DNA from: Rachicladosporium sp. CCFEE 5018
Lineage: Eukaryota; Ascomycota; Dothideomycetes; Cladosporiales; Cladosporiaceae
Length of the DNA stretch: 64,000 bases
NCBI GenBank assembly: GCA_002077045.2
Contig: KZ111144.1
Location: 618,254 to 682,253, forward strand
Direction of reading: 5' to 3'
In this document: positions 22,853 through 32,671 of the stretch, piece after piece
Numbering within the stretch: the first letter of the stretch is position 1
Layout: each line of letters opens with the position of its first letter
Notes under the pieces: model-generated
The model's input: the letters and a program-made list of their open reading frames with translations, nothing else
The model's database searches: none
What the model was told of the DNA's origin: nothing
Made by a program: the position numbers and the translations under genes

Positions 22853-24961
22853 ATGGCCGAGCCATGGCGTGCTATAGCAGAGCGCAAGCGCGCAGAAAGA
22901 CACAGTCGCATCCCCAAAGCCTGGCTAATCCCATCCTCACCATCTGGCAACGGCAATCTCATAGGCAAGCACCTTGACATTCTGTCGAAGTCTGAACTCA
23001 ATATCACGCAAGACTATGATGCTACGGATCTCCTCTCCGCACTCTCAACCCGCAAACTCACCAGCGAAGCCGTCACCACGGCGTTCTGCAAGCGGGCAGC
23101 AATCGCTCAGCAGCTCACCAATTGCCTGACTGAGATCCTCTTTGACCAAGCCATAGCTAGAGCAAAGCATCTGGATGCAGAATTCGCTCGGACAGGCAAG
23201 CCCATTGGTCTCCTCCATGGCCTTCCAATTTCGCTCAAGGACACCTTCAAGATCAAGGGTCATGATGCGTCGGTCGGGGTTGCAGCACTGTGCTTCAAGC
23301 CTGCCGCCACCNNNNNNNNNNNNNNNNNNNNNNNNNNNNNNNNNNNNNNNNNNNNNNNNNNNNNNNNNNNNNNNNNNNNNNNNNNNNNNNNNNNNNNNNN
23401 NNNNNNNNNNNATATCACGCAAGACTATGATGCTACGGATCTCCTCTCCGCACTCTCAACCCGCAAACTCACCAGCGAAGCCGTCACCACGGCGTTCTGC
23501 AAGCGGGCAGCAATCGCTCAGCAGCTCACCAATTGCCTGACTGAGATCCTCTTTGACCAAGCCATAGCTAGAGCAAAGCATCTGGATGCAGAATTCGCTC
23601 GGACAGGCAAGCCCATTGGTCCCCTCCATGGCCTTCCAATTTCGCTCAAGGACACCTTCAAGATCAAGGGTCATGATGCGTCGGTCGGGGTTGCAGCACT
23701 GTGCTTCAAGCCTGCCGCCACCAACTCTGCGCTCGTAGAGTTACTGCTCTCGCTCGGCGCGGTGCTGTATTGCAAAACCAGTATCCCGCAAACCATGATG
23801 GCGCTAGATAGCCACAACAATGTCTTCGGCCGCGTGCGAAACCCGGCCAATGGTGCCCTGACAGCTGGAGGGAGCTCGGGCGGCGAGGGAGCGCTTGTAG
23901 CCATGCGTGGTAGCATTCTTGGCGTCGGTACTGACGTTGGGGGCAGTATTCGCATTCCTGCGTTGTGCAATGGACTTTATGGACTCAAGCCGTCTCATGG
24001 TCGTACCCCTTATGCTGGCCAAGAGGGCGGAGCGCCAGAAGGGAGTAGCAAGGTCGCGATTGAGTCGACTGCAGGTCCGATCGCGCATAGTGTGAGAGAT
24101 TGCGAGATGTTCTTGAGGGTCATTGGGGACGCGAAGCCTTGGCTATTCGATCCGGATTGCCTTGCTCAGAATTGGGAGCAGCAGAACTCAATAAGTCGGT
24201 CATTGCCAGGCGCGAGCAAGTCCGTGCTCCGTATAGGCATCGTGCGAACAGACGGCCACGTCACGCCTCTCCCACCAGTTCAACGCGTGATCGAGGACGT
24301 TGCATCCGCACTCCGCAGTGGCTCGTCCACGAGCTCGACACAGATCGAAGTAGTCGAACTCGACCTATCGAGTCTCCTAAGCCGTTGCCTCAAGGTCAGC
24401 AACGGCGTCTTCTCCATTGATGGCGCGAACACCTGGTTTGACCTCCTGGAATCGAAATCTGAACCACTTTCTCCGTGGCTACAGTCCCGACTCCGGCGAA
24501 GACCAGCGAAGTCCATTGACGAGGTCGTCAAGCTGCAGGCACAGCGAATTGCTCTACAAAAGGAGGCACTCCAGATCTGGCGACCGGACGCGAACGGCCA
24601 AGAGATACACGTCCTCATCTGCCCTGCTGCGCCCCACCCAATCGCGTTGGTCGACCGCTGGAACTCGGTGAACTATACTTCTGCTTTCAACCTTCTTGAT
24701 CTGCCAGCTGGCGTGCTGCCAGTGCGAGCTGTAACAAAGCAAGATCTGGCTGTCGAGTTGAATGAAGGAAAGGCGCTGAATGGGTGGGATAAGACGAATA
24801 GGGAGATGTGGGGTGAGAAGGAGAGGAAGGAGTACGTAGGAAGTACGCTCAGTGTTCAGGTCGTGGCACCGAGACTGCAGGAGAGAGTGTTGGTGGAAGC
24901 CATGGGGTTCGTAGATGAGATCCTAAAGGGTCTTGATAAGAAAGCTAGTAGCAGGTTATAG
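22853..24961 (+). CDS. Amidase-signature hydrolase (fatty-acid-amide-hydrolase-like), interrupted by an assembly gap
   Basis: The frame runs from ATG 22853 to TAG 24961 but includes 100 Ns (23312..23411) and a 311-bp duplication around them. If the copies are collapsed, the gene is 1,698 bases and encodes 565 residues, the normal size. The catalytic triad then falls at K129 (in SLKDTF), S204 (in AGGSSGGE) and S228 (in DVGGSIRIP). The K-to-S spacings of 75 and 99 match the family's FAAH-type members. The signature continues NGLYGLKPSHGR. These enzymes hydrolyse amide bonds; the natural substrate is unknown. The protein lacks an obvious signal peptide. Frame continuity across the gap is a chance effect, since the offset of 411 is a multiple of three. 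Confidence 0.9.
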   Translation: MAEPWRAIAERKRAERHSRIPKAWLIPSSPSGNGNLIGKHLDILSKSELNITQDYDATDLLSALSTRKLTSEAVTTAFCKRAAIAQQLTNCLTEILFDQAIARAKHLDAEFARTGKPIGLLHGLPISLKDTFKIKGHDASVGVAALCFKPAATXXXXXXXXXXXXXXXXXXXXXXXXXXXXXXXXXXITQDYDATDLLSALSTRKLTSEAVTTAFCKRAAIAQQLTNCLTEILFDQAIARAKHLDAEFARTGKPIGPLHGLPISLKDTFKIKGHDASVGVAALCFKPAATNSALVELLLSLGAVLYCKTSIPQTMMALDSHNNVFGRVRNPANGALTAGGSSGGEGALVAMRGSILGVGTDVGGSIRIPALCNGLYGLKPSHGRTPYAGQEGGAPEGSSKVAIESTAGPIAHSVRDCEMFLRVIGDAKPWLFDPDCLAQNWEQQNSISRSLPGASKSVLRIGIVRTDGHVTPLPPVQRVIEDVASALRSGSSTSSTQIEVVELDLSSLLSRCLKVSNGVFSIDGANTWFDLLESKSEPLSPWLQSRLRRRPAKSIDEVVKLQAQRIALQKEALQIWRPDANGQEIHVLICPAAPHPIALVDRWNSVNYTSAFNLLDLPAGVLPVRAVTKQDLAVELNEGKALNGWDKTNREMWGEKERKEYVGSTLSVQVVAPRLQERVLVEAMGFVDEILKGLDKKASSRL
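23001..23311 (+). repeat. Copy 1 of the 311-bp segment flanking the gap
   Basis: Bases 23001-23311 recur at 23412-23722. I find one difference: GGTCTCCTCC in copy 1 against GGTCCCCTCC in copy 2. The copy ends exactly at the first N. Confidence 0.95.
23312..23411. other. Assembly gap of exactly 100 Ns
   Basis: A run of exactly 100 N is the convention for a gap of unknown length. The identical flanks indicate that the two contig ends overlap and that no sequence is missing. Confidence 0.97.
23412..23722 (+). repeat. Copy 2 of the 311-bp segment flanking the gap
   Basis: This copy starts immediately after the last N and runs into unique amidase sequence at 23723. It is nearly identical to 23001-23311. 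Confidence 0.95.
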
Positions 24962-25338
24962 CGACAGACTATCCAACTCGATTGCCCCTGAACAGCATGC
25001 TGTACAATTACTGGACTCATCCAATCAATTGAGGTCCTGAGATCGCCATACATGTCTAGCAGCATCGTAACAACAGCTTCTAGGAAACCAGCTGTCATTC
25101 ATGATCTGTTGCGGGTAGCAATATGTGGCAGGTCCACATGGACGTTGGTCGTGCTTTCAAAGTTGACATGTGAGAGAAGGAAGTCGAAACTCAGCTCGCG
25201 CTAGCCGCATTCGGCAGCGAAACCACCTGTCCAGACACGCATGCGCATCTCATATAACATTCACTATCCCTTCTCTTCCCCCTGTGCTGGCCACAGCTAA
25301 TGCCCACGCCCTTCCACTAATCCCTCAATACCGCCACG
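24962..25338. promoter_or_regulatory. Region upstream of SEC63
   Basis: This 377-base gap between two plus-strand genes is pyrimidine-rich just upstream of the SEC63 ATG, as is common in fungal promoters and 5' leaders. I see no defined motif. Confidence 0.4.
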
Positions 25339-27507
25339 ATGTCAAACTCCTACAATTACGACGACCAAGCACAATTCTACCCATTCTTCATCCTCACCTT
25401 AACCTCGATCATAACCCTCCCGCTCACATACACACTCCTCCGCAAGCCCTCAGACGCCGCAGCAGCCAGCAAAGTCCCCCGAATAGACTCCTCTTTCGTC
25501 CTGCAAGATGCCGAGATCATCGACGCCCAGCGCGCGAAGCAGAAGCGAAAAGAGTTGCGGCTCAAGCGCATGCTTATTGCGGCGACAGGATGGGCTGTCA
25601 TGCTTTACATGGTCTACCTCATGGTCGTGACTGCCCGTCATGCGCCGAAGATCTGGAATCCGTACGACATCCTAGACATTGGCATGAGCGCGAGTGAGAA
25701 GCAGATCAACTCCCGGTATCGCAAGCTTTCTGTGACGATGCACCCGGACAAACGACAGCCGGATCCAGCGAAGAACGAGAGCCTCGAGGCTATCAACGAC
25801 CATTGGGTAGAGATCGTCAAGGCGTACAAGGCGCTCACTGACGAGGAGGTGCGGAAGAACTACATCGAGTTCGGGAACCCGGATGGGAAGCAGAGTACCA
25901 GTTTTGGCATTGCTTTGCCGGAGTGGCTTGTTGCTAATGCCAGCGGGCCGTATGTGCTACTGTTCTACTTTCTGCTGCTCGGACCTGGCCTGATCTTGTT
26001 GGTGGGGAAGTGGTGGTATGGGATGCAGAAGTTCACCAGGGAGAAGATCTTGGTCACGAGTGCTGGGAATATGTTCCGGGAGCATAAGGAGAAGATGGAC
26101 GGGGGTGATGTCGTCAATGCGATCAGCAGTGCTGCTGAGTACCAGGAGGTTCTGGCTGGAGGGAAGGCGGATGCTGGATTGGGAAAGCTGGAGGGGAAAG
26201 TGCTGGGTGAAGAGGATGTCGGCATGCTGGCCAAGGACAGGAAACAGTTGGAGGAGCAAGATGATGCTGTTCGTCGCAAGACCCTCGCTCTCGTCTGGGC
26301 CTACTTGTCACGTGTCGATCTGGGTGACAAGACACTTGAGGCGGAGAAGTACGAGGTTGCGCCGACTGCACTACGGATGACTGAGGCCTTCACCTCAATC
26401 AGCATCGCGCATATGACGACTCCTACCGTCCTGGCATCTTTCCACTTGGCACAGTCCCTCACGCAGGCAATCCCAACCGCGCCACGACGAATGCCGCTGC
26501 TGCAGCTCCCTTACTTCACGGCTACCAACATCAAGACCATCGAGGAGACCACATCGACACCCTCAAAAGAGCACCTCACAATCCAAGCCTTCATGTCTCT
26601 GCCTCCTGAGCAACGTCGCGCTCTCGCCACAGCCGCTGGTCTCAACAGCACCCACCTCTCGACCGCCGAGCGTCTCGCCCGCCAACTCCCCCTCCTCCGC
26701 ATCGAGAAGACATTCTTCAAAGTCCAAGGCGAACGCTACATCATCCCCTCCTCCCTCGTCCAATTCGTCGTCAAGGCTCGGGTGATTCCTCCCGGCACGC
26801 CCAAAGCCGATATTCCCGCACTAAAGGGCTCCGATCTCACAGACCCGGACCCAGCAGAAGGCGACCTCAAAGCACAGAAAGAGGAGATCGAGCAACACGG
26901 CCTCCCTCTCGTCCACGCACCCTACCTACCCCGCGACAAGAGCCCGAAGTGGCATGTCTTTCTCGCGGACACGCGGCAAAACCGCGTGGCTGTGCCGCCC
27001 TTCACGTTCTCAACTTTCGACAAGAAGGCTTTCGAGGATGATGGCAAGGGTGGCGTCAAGCCGACCTTTGAGGTTGTGACGCTAAAGATGCAGTTCCAGG
27101 CTCCGCCGCAGCAGGGCGAGTATAAGTTCCAGATGCATTTAATCTGCGATAGCTATGTGGGCTTTGATGAGCAGAGAGAGGTTGTGTTGAATGTGGAGGA
27201 TGCGTCGAGAGCGGAGGAGGTGGATGATGATGATTATATCTCAGAGCCGGATGAGGGTGAGTCTACAAATCCATTCACACATCAGATCCAGTGCGGCAAG
27301 CTGACAAACGCACTAGATACCATTGCTGGCCAGATGGCTGCATTGAAAGGCCAGCCAACATCAGACGGCGCAACACAGCCTCCCAGGCGTCCGAGGAGAG
27401 AGGTCAAGCCTGCGGATGACGAGGAGAGCGATTACGAAAGCGGCACGGACGAGGATGTGGACAGTGACAGTGAGACCGATACGGACACTGATAGCGACGG
27501 CGAGTGA
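25339..27507 (+). CDS. SEC63: Sec63, ER translocon J-domain protein
   Basis: The protein has the Sec63 layout: membrane helices at about 15-35 and 78-98, a lumenal J domain at about 105-175 with HPD at 135-137, a third helix at about 203-223, then cytosolic Sec63/Brl domains and a very acidic C-terminus (EDVDSDSETDTDTDSD). Sec63 recruits the lumenal Hsp70 Kar2/BiP to the Sec61 channel for post-translational import. The unspliced frame encodes 722 residues. However, 27257..27316 looks like a 60-nt intron: GTGAGT at the start, CTGAC as branch site and CACTAG at the end. Splicing it is frame-neutral and gives 702 residues, joining SEPDE to DTIAGQ. I favour the spliced form. Confidence 0.95.
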   Translation: MSNSYNYDDQAQFYPFFILTLTSIITLPLTYTLLRKPSDAAAASKVPRIDSSFVLQDAEIIDAQRAKQKRKELRLKRMLIAATGWAVMLYMVYLMVVTARHAPKIWNPYDILDIGMSASEKQINSRYRKLSVTMHPDKRQPDPAKNESLEAINDHWVEIVKAYKALTDEEVRKNYIEFGNPDGKQSTSFGIALPEWLVANASGPYVLLFYFLLLGPGLILLVGKWWYGMQKFTREKILVTSAGNMFREHKEKMDGGDVVNAISSAAEYQEVLAGGKADAGLGKLEGKVLGEEDVGMLAKDRKQLEEQDDAVRRKTLALVWAYLSRVDLGDKTLEAEKYEVAPTALRMTEAFTSISIAHMTTPTVLASFHLAQSLTQAIPTAPRRMPLLQLPYFTATNIKTIEETTSTPSKEHLTIQAFMSLPPEQRRALATAAGLNSTHLSTAERLARQLPLLRIEKTFFKVQGERYIIPSSLVQFVVKARVIPPGTPKADIPALKGSDLTDPDPAEGDLKAQKEEIEQHGLPLVHAPYLPRDKSPKWHVFLADTRQNRVAVPPFTFSTFDKKAFEDDGKGGVKPTFEVVTLKMQFQAPPQQGEYKFQMHLICDSYVGFDEQREVVLNVEDASRAEEVDDDDYISEPDEGESTNPFTHQIQCGKLTNALDTIAGQMAALKGQPTSDGATQPPRRPRREVKPADDEESDYESGTDEDVDSDSETDTDTDSDGE

Positions 27508-28385
27508 ACTTCAACACAAGAGCGTGTTGCTGATGTGGTGTAGTGCTATCACAGACCGCCCGCCGCATGATAGATGCCCGCCTTTGCGGCCAGCGATCGT
27601 GGCTCCGGCAGAGCTTGGACGACGTGGTGACTGTGTTTGGGCCCCCTGGGGAGTCAGGGCATCGCCTTTGGCGCGTTTTAGCGGGAGATGGGTCTATCGC
27701 TACCCGAACATGAGGCTTTGGTGCGGCAGGGGAACTTCGTCAAGGCACCGTGCAATTGAGATCGTCCGCGGAAGGCGGGGCAGAGTACGGTCACTTGGTA
27801 TGGTGGCTTTTGGGGTAACAAAGATGGCAGAGATACATTGGTAATCACCATGAGCGTTCGGCAGCGATTCACAGTCGATCCTTCCAGACTACTCACAACA
27901 ACTTACCCTTTTCTGATCCTGTCTTATACCAGCATGCCCTCCTCCGTCAATACTTTCTGGCCCACCGCCCGAACTTCCAACACAGATAATTTACGATAGG
28001 TTACGAACGATCGCATTGAAAGCTAGTGGGTCGCATTGCACATGCGGTTCAATTCTATCAATTTACTCATCCCATGCCGTTTCCTGGCTTTCCCTTCGTC
28101 AATACGTCCGGCCTGTAACGCATTCCTGATCACTCATGCCATGCTATCCAGCCTTGCCCATGCCTTGTGAGCCAAGGCGCTCTGTTCCTTGGGTATCAAA
28201 TTCCCTCCCATGCTCATGCTACATATGTTCTAAACTCCCTCAGTCCTCCAAACAGTCCAAAGATCTTTCGCAGTCAATGGCGTAATGTGCGGTGATTGTT
28301 GATGTATGTTAAGGATAACGCTGTAGTGGTATGCATACTCATTTGCTGACAACGTAACACCATTCATCTCTCGACTCCGACACGC
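27508..28385. other. Convergent intergenic region
   Basis: This 878-base region lies between the 3' ends of SEC63 and the GH55 gene. Short ORFs on both strands lack support, and no repeat or RNA gene is visible. Confidence 0.45.
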
Positions 28386-30782
28386 TCAGTGGTTGGTGAA
28401 GTAGTAAGCGATGGTCGCGCAGAAGTTGCTGCGGTGGTCGATGTCCTTCACGATACCCACATCGTCATCGACGATCATGTTGACTGCCGCTTTGGTGCTG
28501 ACAGCGTACATATCAACTTGGCTGTTCTGAATATGAATCATGTTCTCCTGGCAGTTTTGCTCGGGTGTGCATGTCTGCTCGTAGTTGTTGAAGAAGCTGT
28601 ACAGTCCAGTGGAGTAGAGCAGGATCTCCTGCGAGTTCCAGACGCGCAGACCCCAGGCATCCTTGCAGGTCGGGTCCGAGGAGCCACTGCACACAGTGAA
28701 CGTTGGGTCATCGTAGGCAGAGTTGAAAGAGAATGGGTTTGGGGCATTGGGAATGGGCTGGAAGTAGGGCGTCTCGGATTGCATGAAGCCAGAGAAGATG
28801 GCCCGGGCGTCCTTGAACTGGTAGTTGTAAAGGATCGAATGCTCCGAGGCAGTACCCCACATCCAGGTAGGGCCTTGAGACTCGATGAGTACACCACGGC
28901 CGCTGTATATGGAGATCTGGGTTGGCGAAGAGAGGTCCAAGTCGTGATCGGCGACCCAGAACCAGGTATTCTCGAGGTATATGCCAGCAGCGCCGGATGG
29001 AGCGTAGAACATCAGAAAGACACCTGTGCAGGCTGGGTTGGGGCTGCCTTGTTGCAAGGTAGTGCAGACATCGGATTGAAGCTTAGTGCCGTAGGAGCCG
29101 CCGATGCGGACGTGAGAGTCCCACATGCCGGAGGCGCCTTGAGCGGACTGCAGATTCCACTGCACCATGATCGCGCCGGGGTTCGGGCCGGTGCTTTCGA
29201 AGATGAGATCCTGGATCTCGACTGCGCCGCCGGTGTCGCCCACCTCACCGATCTGGAAGACAGGCTTCGGGTTGTTGACATCGGTGAAGCCGGATGCGAC
29301 GATCATGGACCAGATCTCGCCAACGATCTTGATCGTCTTGGGCACGTGAATTGTGTCCTTCACGATGTAGGCGCCGTGATCGATGCAAGCGATCTGATCA
29401 CTACCGACACTCTTGAGGAAGGTGTTCAAGCAGGCGGTGTCGTCGGTCTGTCCATCACCCTTGCAGCCAGCTGCCTTGGCGGACTTGAAGGCAGACGCTG
29501 GGTAGCTGGCGTATTGCGGCTTGGAGCGGCCGAAGATCTTGCCATTGGAGTCAAGTAGGGAGGCCGCTTTAGTGGGAGGCGTGATGGGCCCACTCTTGCG
29601 TTGGACTTGGAGGCTTCGCTGTGTCGGGTAGTCGACAGCGTACCCATCACCGGCAGCCCAAGCTCCGATCTTGGCATTGCCAGCAAGTAGAGTGTTACCG
29701 CCCGTACCAGTGGTGTGCAAGACTGCGACTGGGACGTTGTCGCTCATGTCAACATTGTCGATAATAAGATTGCCACCAGATGCAGGCACGATAGTCTGCG
29801 CCCAAGCTGTGCTGACACCGACAGGGCAGTTATTGATGGTGCTGTCAGAGAGGACCACAGAGCCAACAGTCAAATTGGTGGGACTATTGGCCATGTCAAG
29901 GCCGACAGAGCCACAGCCGTTGATCGTGATATCACTGAGTGTCCAGCCCCAGTTCCAGTTCATGAAGATCGCTGTACCGCAGTCATTGAAGGTCAGGTTG
30001 CGCGATGTGAACTGCTGGCTACCCAGGAAGGCACCATAGTTGCCGCCATTGAATACCAAATCACTGAAGAAGCCGCCACTGCCGTTGTCCATGAAGATGC
30101 CTGACTGCTTGTTGGATGGCGATGCTGGCTTCATGTCGAAGACAATATTCTGGAGGGAAGTAGCTTGTGCGACTTGCCAGTGGATACCAGCGCCGGCGCT
30201 CTCGGGCATTTCCAGCAGGCTGATGTGGAAGTTGCGGACTTGACGGAAGAAGTTGTTCTGATTGGTCCAGAAGCTGGTACCATTATTGGAGTATGGATCA
30301 GCGTCAAGGACGGCCATGCCTTTGAATGACGGATCGGCGACGATGGTCGGGAGGTCATTGGCGTTGCCGATGAGCTGGGTGTAGTAGTACATCACAATCG
30401 GTGACGACACACGATATGTGCCGGCTGGGAAGTAGACGATGGCCGGCGTGGTGGTTGAAGAGTCGCAGTAAGGGTCGTTGCCACATCTGGCGTTACCCTT
30501 GCTGCTGCTGATAGCTTCGTTGATGGCATTAGTGTCGTCAGTAGTGCCATCTCCCCTCGCGCCAAAGTCTTTGACGTTGCGGTAGATGTTATAGCTGCCG
30601 CTGTTGCCCCAGGTGGATCCTTGACGGGTGATCGACTCCATCCAGAACGAGCCGCCGCTCTGGCGAGTGTCCAGGTCCCGGGAGACCATGGAAGTGGGTG
30701 CAGCAACGACATGTTGCGGCAGTGAGGTGATGATGGCGCTCAGCGCCGCAGAAAGCGAGCAGACAGTCCGGAGGAAAGTCAT
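28386..30782 (-). CDS. Secreted exo-beta-1,3-glucanase, GH55 family
   Basis: A single exon encodes 798 residues. Residues 1-28 form a signal peptide (MTFLRTVCSLSAALSAII..), followed by a short pro-like stretch with the dibasic-free site RDLDTR. The protein has the two-lobed beta-helix design of GH55: lobe 1 opens with NVKDFGARGDGTTDDTNAIN, lobe 2 with AAGCKGDGQTDDTACLNTFL, both pectate-lyase-like folds. The C-terminal lobe contains WWV/WFWVADHDLD-type blocks typical of the family. Enzymes of this family release glucose or gentiobiose from beta-1,3-glucan. In fungi they serve wall remodelling, glucan recycling or attack on other fungi. The size is normal (about 750-800). Confidence 0.95.
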   Translation of the reverse strand: MTFLRTVCSLSAALSAIITSLPQHVVAAPTSMVSRDLDTRQSGGSFWMESITRQGSTWGNSGSYNIYRNVKDFGARGDGTTDDTNAINEAISSSKGNARCGNDPYCDSSTTTPAIVYFPAGTYRVSSPIVMYYYTQLIGNANDLPTIVADPSFKGMAVLDADPYSNNGTSFWTNQNNFFRQVRNFHISLLEMPESAGAGIHWQVAQATSLQNIVFDMKPASPSNKQSGIFMDNGSGGFFSDLVFNGGNYGAFLGSQQFTSRNLTFNDCGTAIFMNWNWGWTLSDITINGCGSVGLDMANSPTNLTVGSVVLSDSTINNCPVGVSTAWAQTIVPASGGNLIIDNVDMSDNVPVAVLHTTGTGGNTLLAGNAKIGAWAAGDGYAVDYPTQRSLQVQRKSGPITPPTKAASLLDSNGKIFGRSKPQYASYPASAFKSAKAAGCKGDGQTDDTACLNTFLKSVGSDQIACIDHGAYIVKDTIHVPKTIKIVGEIWSMIVASGFTDVNNPKPVFQIGEVGDTGGAVEIQDLIFESTGPNPGAIMVQWNLQSAQGASGMWDSHVRIGGSYGTKLQSDVCTTLQQGSPNPACTGVFLMFYAPSGAAGIYLENTWFWVADHDLDLSSPTQISIYSGRGVLIESQGPTWMWGTASEHSILYNYQFKDARAIFSGFMQSETPYFQPIPNAPNPFSFNSAYDDPTFTVCSGSSDPTCKDAWGLRVWNSQEILLYSTGLYSFFNNYEQTCTPEQNCQENMIHIQNSQVDMYAVSTKAAVNMIVDDDVGIVKDIDHRSNFCATIAYYFTNH

Positions 30783-32671
30783 GATGATGGTTGCCTTTTG
30801 TTTTGGTGTTGTTGTTTCTGTGGAAGATGTCGCTCAAGAGATCGTGGTCTAGCGTCCGGCGCTATTGAGTTGTCTTAGTAAAGATCGTGTGCAGCAGCAA
30901 AAGTGAATCGAAAAGTGTCGCGGTTGACAATAGAAGTAGGTGCAGTGATTGTCGCCAGGAAAGTCGGGGTCAAGAATAGAAGCAAGATGTGTGGTGTAGG
31001 GGAAGTCGCGAGGGTGTACTGCGTGTGACTGCCGGTCTTGTCGAATATGCAGCGCGTGAGCTATGTATGGTAAAGAATGACGTTCTCGCGTGCAAGGCGC
31101 GAATAAAGCTATTGTATGAAGAGCTGCTGCCGAATAATGAAAGGCGACAAAGAACACTGGCGACAAGTGACTGTGAAGGACAGCGTGATCACCCGGGCAG
31201 GTGAATGGTGGTGCATGTGCCTGTCTTATGAAGACACGTGAGGGGTGAAGTAGAGTGAAGATGCGTACCAGCTAATCTGTTTCGTGAAACCTGTGAGTAA
31301 CCAATAGTTGCGTCGTTCCTGCCTTTCTTGCGTTTCAAAGTCCCATGCCCTCGGTGTGCTGTTGCATGCAGGTAACCCTTCCGTGCCTTGCATGGCCAGT
31401 AAACCCTGGCCGACACACTCTTATATGCCTGGCCAGACACTCCACCTACCTACCTTCACTCCCTTTCATCTCCATGATGTGTGAGCGCCTCCCTGCCACG
31501 TTTGCTGTGAAGGGTAGTCATCTCTCATGATCTAGTGAGCAATCGTCGCTCCACCTCACCATCTCACCTCTGCTATCTGAGGCGCACGCGCCCACATCGT
31601 ACCTCAGCAGACCCACCAACGCTACTAGTAGAGAGACATCGACGAACGGTCGTCCGAAGCCCAGCCATGATCGCACATGCCACTACGAGTGCAACACCAC
31701 TCTTTGTCCAAGGCTCGATTGGTGTGTACGCGCTTGTCGGTTCAACGCGATGTCACGGTGAAACTCGGACCCGCGCCCAAATAGCATAGGAGCGCCGAGG
31801 TGCTTCAAGGACTGATGAGATGATGTTGCAAACGCAGCCGCCGCTTGCAGCGCCAGCCCTTTGTCCTGCAGGGGACGGCGGCAACGCCACAAGCGACGGG
31901 AAGGAGTGTTTGGCTGTCGCAAGTCGGCAGTTTGATGTGAAACGTGTAGAGTTGCAGCGGTCTTTGACCGCGCGATATGATCACGCTGCAGTATGTTGGC
32001 TGACCACCGTCACTGGACACGACATTGGTGATCACCATCTCTCGTCGCATGGCACCGCGCGAGCACTCAAGATCTTGGTTGGATCGTCAAAGCACCATAG
32101 TGGATCATCAGGTCTGTGCGAATGATGTGCCGGTCGGGTTTCCCGAGCCGAACTCCGATTTCCAGCCTTTCGAAGTATTGATATCAACGTCTATTCCGAC
32201 CAACCTCGTGAAGGGAATTGCAAGACCTCGATTGGGCATGTACAGAAAGCACGCACACCAGCGTTTTCGAAGCAATCCACTTTCGACGATCATTCCAACA
32301 AGTCATAGAGATTCGGTTGAGCTAGACAAAACGTGAAGATTGTATGCTTCTCGATTGATGGCAGCATCGTTACGGCGCTTGCACCATTTGCGCCGCAAAG
32401 ATCATGACACAGTTGCACAACGCGATAACTTCGCTTTTCCGAAAGTCTGAGAACTGTCTTATGCCCCAATAGGCTCAATCACTGCCGTGAACTCTAGCAT
32501 GCCCCGCGGCTGTGAGAGACGATAATGAGGTGTTAATGCACCTCATAGCATCATACCTCATAGAACCTTACCTCGCAAGTACGGTGGTCTGCTGCGGCTA
32601 AGCTACCACGAGCACTGTCCATATTCCGGACTTTTGGAGAAGCAGAGGTACTGCGCCCGTCATGCAGTCAC
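30783..32671. other. Long intergenic region upstream of the GH55 gene
   Basis: At 1,889 bases this is the largest gene-free stretch. It contains a CCAAT box at 31301-31305, about 520 bases upstream of the GH55 start. ORFs of 60-105 codons on both strands overlap one another and show no protein signature. I see no tRNA, repeat or transposon remnant. It probably holds a long regulated promoter for the glucanase. Confidence 0.45.

Noticed and set aside
28389..29558. 389-codon plus-strand ORF antisense to the GH55 gene
   Set aside because: It is a shadow of a strongly conserved coding sequence; no start context or domain of its own.
31000..32650. Possible gene in the longest intergenic region
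   Set aside because: ORFs are all about 100 codons or shorter, overlap each other in different frames and cannot be joined by introns into anything recognisable.
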